Assembly: GCA_034190875.2 (NCBI GenBank)
Contig: CM067354.1
Location: 71,983,299-72,047,298, forward strand
DNA: 64,000 nucleotides
DNA from: Urechis unicinctus
Lineage: Eukaryota; Annelida; Polychaeta; Xenopneusta; Urechidae
Direction of reading: 5' to 3'
This document shows, piece after piece, positions 22,539 to 35,361 of the stretch. The position numbers were made by a program, and so were the translations under genes. Every line of letters starts with the position of its first letter. Position 1 is the first letter of the stretch. The notes below the pieces were generated by a model. The model was not told the DNA's origin. It saw nothing but the letters and a program-made list of their open reading frames with translations, and did no database searches.

Positions 22539-23429
22539 TCCATGAAGTAGCAACAATGATTGTACGACATAACTTGGGTCAATAAATTACGCCTATTAGC
22601 CAATAAATGTCCCTTACAACACTTAGCACCCTATGCTAAATTTGGTATCTGCCTCATCGATCATTCTCATGATTTAATATTTGCTGCCATTGCTACCAAA
22701 TGGACTTAAAAGAGCAGATGCACAAATAGTGATTATACCTTTAGATTGGCGAAATCAGAACATTGATGCGATTTAGCTCTTTTATTTGCAAGACTATGAA
22801 TACAAGATTCATTCTTCTTTCTGTGATTATTCCAGTGATTAAGTGCTCAATGATATTTGTGTACAATTGATTCATAAACAATTGCATAAAATCTGATAGG
22901 AACACTCAATTATAGAACAGTGAACATTTGGTCCATTATTTATGCATACCCTAAATGTATTCCTTCTTCTACCAAATGGACTTATAGAGCAGATGCAAAA
23001 ATAGTATTTATACCTTTAGATTGGCGAAATCAGAACATTGATGTGATTTAGCTCTTTATTTGCAAGACTATGAATACGAGATTCATTCTTCTTTCTGTGA
23101 TTATTCCAGGGATTAAGTGCTCAATGATATTTGTGTACAATTGATTCATAAACCAATTGCATAAAATCTTATAGGGAACACTCAATTATATAACAGTGAA
23201 CATTTGGTCCATTAGTTATGCATACCCTAAATGTATTTCCTTCATCTTCCGCAAGCCAACTCCGAAAGTAATCCGTGCTGTTACTAAAAATAACCTGACA
23301 AAATGAACTACATACGTCCAGTTACAGAGAGTGACCTGTTCGCTCATATATTTCACTGAAAGCGCTTGATTGGTTGCTATGAACATCAATAGTTAATGCC
23401 GTAAAAGCCGCTTGGCTAAATAACCAATT

Positions 23430-23511
23430 CGCAGCCGACAGGGTTCGAACCTGTGCGGGGGAGACCCCATTGATTTCAAGTCCAACGCCTTAACCACTCG
23501 GCCACGACTGC
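23430..23511 (-). tRNA. tRNA-Ser(TGA), minor indels
   Basis: One extra G in the variable-arm region and one G missing next to the anticodon stem; otherwise canonical. Spacer type B. A T4 run is reduced to AAATAA on the plus strand, so the stop may be weaker. Confidence 0.8.
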
Positions 23512-24408
23512 TCCCATGAAGTTGTAACAATGATTGTACGACATAAACTTGGGTCAATAAATTACGCCTATAGCCAATAAATGTCCCTTACAACACTTAG
23601 CACCCTATGCTAAATTTGGTATCTGCCTCATCGATCATTCTCATGATTTAATATTTGCTGCCATTGCTACCAAATGGACTTAAAGAGCAGATGCACAAAT
23701 AGTGATTATACCTTTAGATTGGCGAAATCAGAACATTGATGCGATTTAGCTCTTTATTTGCAAGACTATGAATACAAGATTCATTCTTCTTTCTGTGATT
23801 ATTCCAGTGATTAAGTGCTCAATGATATTTGTGTACAATTGATTCATAAACCAATTGCATAAAATCTGATAGGAACACTCAATTATAGAACAGTTAACAT
23901 TTGGTCCATTAGTTATGCATACCCTAAATGTATTCCTTCTTCTACCAAATGGACTTATAGAGCAGATGCAAAAATAGTAATTATACCTTTAGATTGGCGA
24001 AATCAGAACATTGATGTGATTTAGCTCTTTATTTGCAAGACTATGAATACGAGATTCATTCTTCTTTCTGTGATTATTCCAGGGATTAAGTGCTCAATGA
24101 TATTTGTGTACAATTGATTCATAAACCAATTGCATAAAATCTTATAGGAACACTCAATTATATAACAGTGAACATTTGGTCCATTAGTTATGCATACCCT
24201 AAATGTATTCCTTCTTCTTCCGCACGCCAACTCCGAAAGTAATAATCCGTGCTGTTACTCAAATAAATAACCTGACAAAATGAACTACATACGTCCAGTT
24301 ACAGAGAGTGACCTGTTCGCTCATATTTTTCACTGAAAGCGCTTGATTGGTGGCTATGAACATCAATAGTTTTACGCAATAGAGGCCGTTTGGCTAAAAT
24401 AACCAATT

Positions 24409-24491
24409 CGCAGCCGACAGGGTTCGAACCTGTGCGGGGAGACCCCATTGGATTTTTCAGTCCAACGCCTTAACCACTCGGCCACGACTGC
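24409..24491 (-). tRNA. tRNA-Ser, altered anticodon loop
   Basis: 83 nt. The plus strand reads GATTTTTCAGTCC where GATTTCAAGTCC is normal, so the anticodon loop is enlarged and scrambled. Other arms are canonical. Spacer type A with GCAATAGAG. Confidence 0.7.
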
Positions 24492-25383
24492 TCCATGAAG
24501 TGGCATCAATGATTGTACGACATAACTTGGGTCAATAAATTACGCCTATTAGCCAATAAATGTCCCTTACAACACTTAGCACCCTATGCTAAATTTGGTA
24601 TCTGCCTCATCGATCATTCTCATGATTTAATATTTGCTGCCATTGCTACCAAATGGACTTAAAGAGCAGATGCACAAATAGTGATTATACCTTTAGATTG
24701 GCGAAATCAGAACATTGATGCGATTTAGCTCTTTATTTGCAAGACTATGAATACAAGATTCATTCTTCTTTCTGTGATTATTCCAGTGATTAAGTGCTCA
24801 ATGATATTTGTGTACAATTGATTCATAAACCAATTGCATAAAATCTGATAGGAACAATCAATTATAGAACAGTGAACATTTGGTCCATTATTTATGCATA
24901 CCCTAAATGTATTCCTTCTTCTACCAAATGGACTTATAGAGCAGATGCAAAAATAGTATTTATACCTTTAGATTGGCGAAATCAGAACATTGATGTGATT
25001 TAGCTCTTTATTTGCAAGACTATGAATACGAGATTCATTCTTCTTTCTGTGATTATTCCAGGGATTAAGTGCTCAATGATATTTGTGTACAATTGATTCA
25101 TAACCAATTGCATAAAATCTTATAGGAACACTCAATTATATAACAGTGAACATTTGGTCCATTAGTTATGCATACCCTAAATGTATTTCCTTCTTCTTCC
25201 GCAAGCCAACTCCGAAAGTAATCCGTGCTGTTACTCAAATAAATAACCTGACAAAATGAACTACATACGTCCAGTTACAGAGAGTGACCTGTTCGCTCAT
25301 ATATTTCATTGAAAGCGCTTGATTGGTTGCTATGAACATCAATAGTTAATGCCGTAAAAGCCGTTTGGCTAAAATAACCAATT

Positions 25384-25465
25384 CGCAGCCGACAGGGTTC
25401 GAACCTGTGCGGGGAGACCCCATTGGATTTCAAGTCCAACGCCTTAACCACTCGGCCACGACTGC
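25384..25465 (-). tRNA. tRNA-Ser(TGA), canonical copy
   Basis: 82 nt, identical to the archetype. Spacer type B; upstream hexamer ATGCCA. Confidence 0.96.
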
Positions 25466-26080
25466 TCCATGAAGTGGCATCAATGATTGTACGACATAAC
25501 TTGGGTCAATAAATTACGCCTATTAGCCAATAAATGTCCCTTACAACACTTAGCACCCTATGCTAAATTTGGTATCTGCCTCATCGATCATTCTCATGAT
25601 TTAATATTTGCTGCCATTGCTACCAAATGGACTTAAAGAGCAGATGCACAAATAGTGATTATACCTTTAGATTGGCGAAATCAGAACATTGATGCGATTT
25701 AGCTCTTTATTTGCAAGACTATGAATACAAGATTCATTCTTCTTTCTGTGATTATTCCAGTGATTAAGTGCTCAATGATATTTGTGTACAATTGATTCAT
25801 AAACCAATTGCATAAAATCTTATAGGAACACTCAATTATAACAGTGAACATTTGGTCCATTAGTTATGCATACCCTAAATGTATTCCTTCTTCTTCCGCA
25901 CGCCAACTCCCGAAGTAATCCGTGCTGTTACTCAAATAAATAACCTGACAAAATGAACTACATACGTCCAGTTACAGAGAGTGACCTGTTCGCTCATATG
26001 TTTCACTGAAAGCGCTTGATTGGTGGCTATGAACATCAATAGTTTACACAATAGAGGCCGTTTTGCTAAAATAACCAATT

Positions 26081-26162
26081 CGCAGCCGACAGGGTTCGAA
26101 CCTGTGCGGGGAGACCCCATTGGATTTCAAGTCCAACGCCTTAACCACTCGGCCACGACTGC
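26081..26162 (-). tRNA. tRNA-Ser(TGA), canonical copy
   Basis: 82 nt, identical to the archetype. Only 697 bases from the previous copy, with a single subrepeat between. Spacer type A; upstream hexamer TTGCCA. Confidence 0.96.
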
Positions 26163-27055
26163 TCCATGAAGTGGCAACAATGATTGTACGACATAACTTG
26201 GGTCAATAAATTACGCCTATTAGCCATAAATGTCCCTTACAACACTTAGCACCCTATGCTAAATTTGGTATCTGCCTCATCGATCATTCTCATGATTTAA
26301 TATTTGCTGCCATTGCTACCAAATGGACTTAAAGAGCAGATGCACAAATAGTGATTATACCTTTAGATTGGCGAAATCAGAACATTGATGCGATTTAGCT
26401 CTTTATTTGCAAGACTATGAATACAAGATTCATTCTTCTTTCTGTGATTATTCCAGTGATTAAGTGCTCAATGATATTTGTGTACAATTGATTCATAAAC
26501 CAATTGCATAAAATCTGATAGGAACAATCAATTATAGAACAGTGAACATTTGGTCCATTATTTATGCATACCCTAAATGTATTCCTTCTTCTACCAAATG
26601 GACTTATAGAGCAGATGCAAAAATAGTATTTATACCTTTAGATTGGCGAAATCAGAACATTGATGTGATTTAGCTCTTTATTTGCAAGACTATGAATACG
26701 AGATTCATTCTTCTTTCTGTGATTATTCCAGGGATTAAGTGCTCAATGATATTTGTGTACAATTGATTCATAAACCAATTGCATAAAATCTTGATAGGGA
26801 ACACTCAATTATATAACAGTGAACATTTGGTCCATTAGTTATGCATACCCTAAATGTATTCCTTCTTCTTCCGCACGCCAACTCCGAAAGTAATCCGTGC
26901 TGTTACTCAAATAAATAACCTGACAAAATGAACTACATACGTCCAGTTACAGAGAGTGACCTGTTCGCTCATATATTTCATTGAAAGCGCTTGATTGGTT
27001 GCTATGAACATCAATAGTTAATGCCGTAAAAGCCGTTTGGCTAAAATAACCAATT

Positions 27056-27137
27056 CGCAGCCGACAGGGTTCGAACCTGTGCGGGGAGACCCCATTGGAT
27101 TTCAAGTCCAACGCCTTAACCACTCGGCCACGACTGC
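27056..27137 (-). tRNA. tRNA-Ser(TGA), canonical copy
   Basis: 82 nt, identical to the archetype. Spacer type B; upstream hexamer TTACAA. Confidence 0.96.
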
Positions 27138-28033
27138 TCCATGAAGTTGTAACAATGATTGTACGACATAACTTGGGTCAATAAATTACGCCTATTAGCC
27201 AATAAATGTCCCTTACAACACTTAGCACCCTATGCTAAATTTGGTATCTGCCTCATCGATCATTCTCATGATTTAATATTTGCTGCCATTGCTACCAAAT
27301 GGACTTAAAGAGCAGATGCACAAATAGTGATTATACCTTTAGATTGGCGAAATCAGAACATTGATGCGATTTAGCTCTTTATTTGCAAGACTATGAATAC
27401 AAGATTCATTCTTCTTTCTGTGATTATTCCAGTGATTAAGTGCTCAATGATATTTGTGTACAATTGATTCATAAACCAATTGCATAAAATCTGATAGGAA
27501 CACTCAATTATAGAACAGTGAACATTTGGTCCATTAGTTATGCATACCCTAAATGTATTCCTTCTTCTACCAAATGGACTTATAGAGCAGATGCAAAAAT
27601 AGTAATTATACCTTTAGATTGGCGAAATCAGAACATTGATGTGATTTAGCTCTTTATTTGCAAGACTATGAATACGAGATTCATTCTTCTTTCTGTGATT
27701 ATTCCAGGGATTAAGTGCTCAATGATATTTGTGTACAATTGATTCATAAACCAATTGCATAAAATCTTGATAGGAACACTCAATTATAGAACAGTGAACA
27801 TTTGGTCCATTAGTTATGCATACCCTAAATGTATTCCTTCTTCTTCCGCACGCCAACTCCGAAAGTAATCTTTGCTGTTACTCAAATAAATAACCTGACA
27901 AAATGAACTACATACGTCCAGTTACAGAGAGTGACCTGTTCGCTCATATATGTTTCACTGAAAGCGCTTGATTGGTGGCTATGAACATCAATAGTTTACG
28001 CTATAGAGGCCGTTTTGGCTAAAATAACCAATT

Positions 28034-28115
28034 CGCAGCCGATAAGGTTCGAACCTGTGCGGGGAGACCCCATTGGATTTCAAGTCCAACGCCTTAACCA
28101 CTCGGCCACGACTGC
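28034..28115 (-). tRNA. tRNA-Ser(TGA), T-arm variant
   Basis: The T-stem 3' half reads CCTTATCGG, with one C fewer than the other variants, so one T-stem pair is mismatched. Spacer A' (CTATAGAG). The hexamer region upstream is shortened. Confidence 0.75.
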
Positions 28116-28981
28116 TCCATGAAAATGATGTGTACGACATAACTTGGGTCAATAAATTACGCCTATTAGCCAATAAATGTCCCTTACAACACTTAGCACC
28201 CTATGCTAAATTTGGTATATCTGCCTCATCGATCATTCTCATGATTTAATATTTGCTGCCATTGCTACCAAATGGACTTAAAGAGCAGATGCACAAATAG
28301 TGATTATACCTTTAGATTGGCGAAATCAGAACATTGATGCGATTTAGCTCTTTATTTGCAAGACTATGAATACAAGATTCATTCTTCTTTCTGTGATTAT
28401 TCCAGTGATTAAGTGCTCAATGATATTTTTGTGTACAATTGATTCATAAACCAATTGCATAAAATCTGATAGGAACACTCAATTATAGAACAGTGAACAT
28501 TTGGTCCATTAGTTATGCATACCCTAAATGTATTCCTTCTTCTACCAAATGGACTTATAGAGCAGATGCAAAATTAGTAATTATACCTTTAGATTGCGAA
28601 ATCAGAACATTGATGTGATTTAGCTCTTTATTTGCAAGACTATGAATAACGAGATTCATTCTTCTTTCTGTGATTATTCCAGGGATTAAGTGTGCCTCAA
28701 TGATATTTGTGTACAATTGATTTCATAACCAAATAAAATCTTATAGGAACACTCAATTATAACAGTGAACTCCATTAGTTATGCATACCCTAAATGTATT
28801 CCTTCATCTTACTCCGAAAGTAAGTGCTGTTACTCAAATAAATAACCTGACAAAATGAACTCATACGTCCAGTTACAGAGAGTGACCTGTTTCGCTCATA
28901 TATTTCATTGAAAGCGCTTGATTGGTTGCTATGAACATCAATAGCTTACGCCATAAAGCCGTTTGGCTAAAATAACCAATT

Positions 28982-29063
28982 CGCAGCCGACAGGGTTCGA
29001 ACCTGTGCGGGGAGACCCCATTGGATTTCAAGTCCAACGCCTTAACCACTCGGCCACGACTGC
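28982..29063 (-). tRNA. tRNA-Ser(TGA), canonical copy
   Basis: 82 nt, identical to the archetype. The neighbouring unit (28500-28960) carries many small indels and is 948 bp long. Spacer is B-like (TTACGCCATAAAGCCG). Confidence 0.95.
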
Positions 29064-29957
29064 TCCATGAAGTTGTAAACAATGATTGTACGACATAACT
29101 TGGGTCAATAAATTACGCCTATTAGCCAATAAATGTCCCTTACAACACTTAGCACCCTATGCTAAATTTGGTATCTGCCTCATCGATCATTCTCATGATT
29201 TAATATTTGCTGCCATTGCTACCAAATGGACTTAAAGAGCAGATGCACAAATAGTGATTATACCTTTAGATTGGCGAAATCAGAACATTGATGCGATTTA
29301 GCTCTTTATTTGCAAGACTATGAATACAAGATTCATTCTTCTTTCTGTGATTATTCCAGTGATTAAGTGCTCAATGATATTTGTGTACAATTGATTCATA
29401 AACCAATTGCATAAAATCTGATAGGACACTCAATTATAGAACAGTGAACATTTGGTCCATTATTTTATGCATACCCTAAATGTATTCCTTCTTCTACCAA
29501 ATGGACTTATAGAGCAGATGCAAAAATAGTAATTATACCTTTAGATTGGCGAAATCAGAACATTGATGTGATTTAGCTCTTTATTTGCAAGACTATGAAT
29601 ACGAGATTCATTCTTCTTTCTGTGATTATTCCAGGGATTAAGTGCTCAATGATATTTGTGTACAATTGATTCATAAACCAATTGCATAAAATCTGATAGG
29701 AACACTCAATTATAGAACAGTGAACATTTGGTCCATTAGTTATGCATACCCTAAATGTATTCCTTCTTCTTCCGCACGCCAACTCCGAAAGTAATCCGTG
29801 CTGTTACTCAAATAAATAACCTGACAAAATGAACTACATACGTCCAGTTACAGAGAGTGACCTGTTCGCTCATATGTTTCACTGAAAGCGCTTGATTGGT
29901 GGCTATGAACATCAATAGTTTACGCTATAGAGGCCGTTTTTGCTAAAATAACCAATT

Positions 29958-30040
29958 CGCAGCCGATAAGGGTTCGAACCTGTGCGGGGAGACCCCATTG
30001 GATTTCAAGTCCAACGCCTTAACCACTCGGCCACGACTGC
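29958..30040 (-). tRNA. tRNA-Ser(TGA), T-arm variant
   Basis: 83 nt with the CCCTTATCGG T-arm change and the linked A' spacer (CTATAGAG). Confidence 0.75.
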
Positions 30041-30933
30041 TCCATGAAGTGGCATCAATGATTGTACGACATAACTTGGGTCAATAAATTACGCCTATTA
30101 GCCAATAAATGTCCCTTACAACACTTAGCACCCTATGCTAAATTTGGTATCTGCCTCATCGATCATTCTCATGATTTAATATTTGCTGCCATTGCTACCA
30201 AATGGACTTAAAGAGCAGATGCACAAATAGTGATTATACCTTTAGATTGGCGAAATCAGAACATTGATGATGCGATTTAGCTCTTTATTTGCAAGACTAT
30301 GAATACAAGATTCATTCTTCTTTCTGTGATTATTCCAGTGATTAAGTGCTCAATGATATTTGTGTACAATTGATTCATAAACCAATTGCATAAAATCTGA
30401 TAGGAACACTCAATTATAGAACATGAACATTTGGTCCATTAGTTATGCATACCCTAAATGTATTCCTTCTTCTACCAAATGGACTTATAGAGCAGATGCA
30501 AAATAGTAATTATACCTTTAGATTTGCGAAATCAGAACATTGATGTGATTTAGCTCTTTATTTGCAAGACTATGAATACGAGATTCATTCTTCTTTCTGT
30601 GATTATTCCAGGGATTAAGTGCTCAATGATATTTGTGTACAATTGATTCATAAACCAATTGCATAAAATCTGATGGGAACACTCAATTATAGAACAGTGA
30701 ACATTTGGTCCATTAGTTATGCATACCCTAAATGTATTCCTTCTTCTTCCGCACGCCAACTCCGAAAGTAATCCGTGCTGTTACTCAAATAAATAACCTG
30801 ACAAAATGAACTACATACGTCCAGTTACAGAGAGTGACCTGTTCGCTCATATGTTTCACTGAAAGCGCTTGATTGGTGGCTATGAACATCAATAGTTTAC
30901 ACAATAGAGGCCGTTTTGCTAAAATAACCAATT

Positions 30934-31015
30934 CGCAGCCGACAGGGTTCGAACCTGTGCGGGGAGACCCCATTGGATTTCAAGTCCAACGCCTTAACCA
31001 CTCGGCCACGACTGC
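30934..31015 (-). tRNA. tRNA-Ser(TGA), canonical copy
   Basis: 82 nt, identical to the archetype; last minus-strand copy before the orientation switch. Spacer type A. Confidence 0.96.
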
Positions 31016-31400
31016 TCCATGAAGTGCAACAATGATTGTACGACATAACTTGGGTCAATAAATTACGCCTATTAGCCAATAAATGTCCCTTACAACACTT
31101 AGCACCCTATGCTAAATTTGGTATCTGCCTCATCGATCATTCTCATGATTTAATATTTGCTGCCATTGCTACCAAATGGACTTAAAGAGCAGATGCACAA
31201 ATAGTGATTATACCTTTAGATTGGCGAAATCAGAACATTGATGCGATTTAGCTCTTTATTTGCAAGACTATGAATACAAGATTCATTCTTCTTTCTGTGA
31301 TTATTCCAGTGATTAAGTGCTCAATGATATTTGTGTACAATTGATTCATAAACCAATTGCATAAAATCTGATAGGAACACTCAATTATAGAACAGTGAAC

Positions 31401-31500
31401 NNNNNNNNNNNNNNNNNNNNNNNNNNNNNNNNNNNNNNNNNNNNNNNNNNNNNNNNNNNNNNNNNNNNNNNNNNNNNNNNNNNNNNNNNNNNNNNNNNNN
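31401..31500. other. Assembly gap (100 N) at the orientation switch
   Basis: Placeholder gap. The base pairs left of it are the reverse complement of sequence starting 27 bases right of it (27 bases in, the right flank reads GTTCACTGTTC). Thus two array blocks of opposite orientation meet here. Confidence 0.99.
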
Positions 31501-31917
31501 AGGGTATGCATAACTAATGGACCAAATGTTCACTGTTCTATAATTGAGTGTTCCTATCAGATTTTATGCAATTGGTTTATGAATCAATTGTACACAAATA
31601 TCATTGAGCACTTAATCACTGGAATAATCACAGAAAGAAGAATGAATCTTGTATTCATAGTCTTGCAAATAAAGAGCTAAATCGCATCAATGTTCTGATT
31701 TCGCCAATCTAAAGGAAGGTATAATCACTATTTGTGCATCTGCTCTTTAAGTCCATTTGGTAGCAATGGCAGCAAATATTAAATCATGAGAATGATCGAT
31801 GAGGCAGATACCAAATTTAGCATAGGGTGCTAAGTGTTGTAAGGGACATTTATTGGCTAATAGGCGTAATTTATTGACCCAAGTTATGTCGTACAATCAT
31901 TGTTACAACTTCATGGA

Positions 31918-31999
31918 GCAGTCGTGGCCGAGTGGTTAAGGCGTTGGACTTGAAATCCAATGGGGTCTCCCCGCACAGGTTCGAACCCTGTCGGCTGCG
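31918..31999 (+). tRNA. tRNA-Ser(TGA), canonical copy
   Basis: First plus-strand copy after the switch, 82 nt, identical to the archetype. Upstream hexamer TTACAA. Confidence 0.97.
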
Positions 32000-32008
32000 A
32001 ATTGGTTA

Positions 32009-32012
32009 TTTT
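32009..32012 (+). terminator. Pol III T4 terminator (example, plus strand)
   Basis: TTTT starting 10 bases after the tRNA, in the conserved context GGTTATTTTAG. Confidence 0.7.
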
Positions 32013-32619
32013 AGCAAAACGGCCTCTCTAAAAACTTGTGTAAACTATTGATGTTCATAGCCACCAATCAAGCGCTTTCAGTGAAACATATGAGCGAACA
32101 GGTCACTCTCTGTAACTGGACGTATGTAGTTCATTTTGTCAGTTTATTTATTTGAGTAACAGCACGGATTACTTTCGGAGTTGGCGTGCGGAAGAAGAAG
32201 GAATACATTTAGGGTATGCATAACTAATGGACCAAATGTTCACTGTTCTATAATTAGTTCCATCAGATTTTTATGCAATTGGTTTATGAATCAATTGTAC
32301 ACAAATATCATTGAGCACTTAATCACTGGAATAATCACAGAAAGAAGAATGAATCTTGTATTCATAGTCTTGCAAAAAAGAGCTAAATCGCATCAATGTT
32401 CTGATTTCGCCAATCTAAAGGTATAATCACTATTTGTGCATCTGCTCTTAAGTCCATTTGGTAGCAATGGCAGCAAAAATATAAATCATGAGAATGATCG
32501 ATGAGGCAGATACCAAATTTAGCATAGGGTGCTAAGTGTTGTAAGGGACATTTATTGGCTAATAGGCGTAATTTATTGACCCAAGTTATGTCGTACAATC
32601 ATTGTTACAACTTCATGGA

Positions 32620-32701
32620 GCAGTCGTGGCCGAGTGGTTAAGGCGTTGGACTTGAAATCCAATGGGGTCTCCCCGCACAGGTTCGAACCCTGTCGGCTGC
32701 G
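32620..32701 (+). tRNA. tRNA-Ser(TGA), canonical copy
   Basis: 82 nt, identical. Short unit (702 bp) before it. Hexamer TTACAA. Confidence 0.97.
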
Positions 32702-33600
32702 AATTGGTTATTTTAGCAAAACGGCCTCTATTGTGTAAACTATTGATGTTCATAGCCACCAATCAAGCGCTTTCAGTGAAATATATGAGCGAACAGGTCA
32801 CTCTCTGTAACTGGACGTATGTAGTTCATTTTGTCAGGTTATTTATTTGAGTAACAGCACGGATTACTTTCGGAGTTGGCGTGCGGAAGGAGGAATACAT
32901 TTAGGGTATGCATAACTAATGGACCAAATGTTCACTGTTCTATAATTGAGTGTTCCCATCAGATTTTATGCAACTGGTTTATGAATAAATTGTACACAAA
33001 TATCATTGAGCACTAAATCCCTAGAATAATCACAGAAAGAAGAATGAATCTCGTATTCATAGTCTTGCAAATAAAGAGCTAAATCACATCAATGTTCTGA
33101 TTTCGCCAATCTAAAGGTATAATTACTAATTTTGCATCTGCTCTATAAGTCCATTTGGTAGAAGAAGGAATACATTTAGGGTATGCATAACTAATGGACC
33201 AAATGTTCACTGTTCTATAATTGAGTGTTCCTATCAGATTTTATGCAATTGGTTTATGAATCAATTGTACACAATTGTACAAATCATTGAGCACTTAATC
33301 ACTGGAATAATCACAGAAAGAAAGAAGAATGAATCTTGTATTCATAGTCTTGCAAATAAAGAGCTAAATCGCATCAATGTTCTGATTTCGCCAATCTAAA
33401 GGTATAATCACTATTTGTGCATCTGCTCTTTAAGTCCATTTGGTAGCAATGGCAGCAAATATTAAATCATGAGAATGATCGATGAGGCAGATACCAAATT
33501 TAGCATAGGGTGCTAAGTGTTGTAAGGGACATTTATTGGCTAATAGGCGTAATTTATTGACCCAAGTTATGTCGTACAATCATTGTTACAACTTCATGGA

Positions 33601-33682
33601 GCAGTCGTGGCCGAGTGGTTAAGGCGTTGGACTTGAAATCCAATGGGGTCTCCCCGCACAGGTTCGAACCCTGTCGGCTGCG
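33601..33682 (+). tRNA. tRNA-Ser(TGA), canonical copy
   Basis: 82 nt, identical. Long unit (981 bp) before it. Hexamer TTACAA. Confidence 0.97.
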
Positions 33683-34302
33683 AATTGGTTATTTTAGCAA
33701 AACGGCCTCTATTGTGTAAACTATTGATGTTCATAGCCACCAATCAAGCGCTTTCAGTGAAATATATGAGCGAACAGGTCACTCTCTGTAACTGGACGTA
33801 CGTATGTAGTTCATTTTGTCAGGTTATTTATTTGAGTAACAGCACGGATTACTTTCGGAGTTGGCGTGCGGAAGAAGAAGGAATACATTTAGGGTATGCA
33901 TAACTAATGGACCAAATGTTCACTGTTCTATAATTGAGTGTTCCCATCAGATTTTATGCAATTGGTTTATGAATCAATTGTACACAAATATCATTGAGCA
34001 CTTAATCACTGGAATAATCACAGAAAGAAGAATGAATCTCGTATTCATAGTCTTGCAAATAAAGAGCTAAATCACATCAATGTTCTGATTTCGCCAATCT
34101 AAAGGTATAATCACTATTTGTGCATCTGCTCTTTAAGTCCATTTGGTAGCAATGGCAGCAAATATTAAATCATGAGAATGATCGATGAGGCAGATACCAA
34201 ATTTAGCATAGGGTGCTAAGTGTTGTAAGGGACATTTATTGGCTAATAGGCGTAATTTATTGACCCAAGTTATGTCGTACAATCATTGTTACACTTCATG
34301 GA

Positions 34303-34384
34303 GCAGTCGTGGCCGAGTGGTTAAGGCGTTGGACTTGAAATCCAATGGGGTCTCCCCGCACAGGTTCGAACCCTGTCGGCTGCG
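34303..34384 (+). tRNA. tRNA-Ser(TGA), canonical copy
   Basis: 82 nt, identical. Short unit (702 bp) before it. The hexamer block is one base short (TTACA). Confidence 0.97.
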
Positions 34385-35279
34385 AATTGGTTATTTTAGC
34401 AAAACGGCCTTTATTGTGTAAACTATTGATGTTCATAGCCACCAATCAAGCGCTTTCAGTGAAAATATGAGAGCGAACAGGTCTCTCTCTGTAACTGGAC
34501 GTATGTAGTTTTGTCAGGTTATTTATTTGAGTAACAGCACGGATTACTTTCGGAGTTGGCGTGCGGAAGAAGAAGGAATACATTTAGGGTATGCATAACT
34601 AATGGACAAATGTTGTTCACTGTTCTATAATTGAGTGTTCCCATCAGATTTTATGCAATTGGTTTTATGAATCAATTGTACACAAATATCATTGAGCACT
34701 AATCCCTAGAATAATCACAGAAAGAAGAATGAATCTCGTATTCATAGTCTTGCAAATAAAGAGCTAAATCACATCAATGTTCTGATTTCGCCAATCTAAA
34801 GGTATAATTACTATTTTTGCATCTGCTCTATAAGTCCATTTGGTAGAAGAAGGAATACATTTAGGGTATGCATAACTAATGGACCAAATGTTCACTGTTC
34901 TATAATTGAGTGTTCCTATCAGATTTTATGCAATTGGTTTATGAATCAATTGTACACAAATATCATTGAGCACTTAATCACTGGAATAATCACAGAAAGA
35001 AAGAAGAATGAATCTTGTATTCATAGTCTTGCAAATAAAGAGCTAAATCGCATCAATGTTCTGATTTCGCCAATCTAAAGGTATAATCACTATTTGTGCA
35101 TCTGCTCTTTAAGTCCATTTGGTAGCAATGGCAGCAAATATTAAATCATGAGAATGATCGATGAGGCAGATACCAAATTTAGCATAGGGTGCTAAGTGTT
35201 GTAAGGGACATTTATTGGCTAATAGGCGTAATTTATTGACCCAAGTTATGTCGTACAATCATTGATGCCACTTCATGGA

Positions 35280-35361
35280 GCAGTCGTGGCCGAGTGGTTA
35301 AGGCGTTGGACTTGAAATCCAATGGGGTCTCCCCGCACAGGTTCGAACCCTGTCGGCTGCG
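35280..35361 (+). tRNA. tRNA-Ser(TGA), canonical copy
   Basis: 82 nt, identical. Hexamer ATGCCA. Confidence 0.97.

Larger units (their letters stand above)
17443..31400 (-). repeat. tRNA-Ser tandem array, left block (tRNAs on minus strand)
   Basis: Fifteen tandem units, each with one tRNA-Ser(TGA) on the minus strand. tRNA-to-tRNA distances are 1252, 700, 974, 978, 974, 973, 979, 975, 697, 975, 978, 948, 976 and 976. Two spacer types lie just 3' of the tRNA. Type A has GGTGGCTATG and AATAGAGGCCG; type B has GGTTGCTATG and TAATGCCGTAAAAGCCG. From 20505 to 28982 they alternate almost perfectly, a dimeric higher-order pattern. Apart from the tRNA I find no known gene in the unit. Confidence 0.95.

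Noticed and set aside
31401..31500. The orientation switch as a simple mirror of one sequenced molecule
   Set aside because: Unit lengths and spacer types going outward from the gap do not mirror each other.
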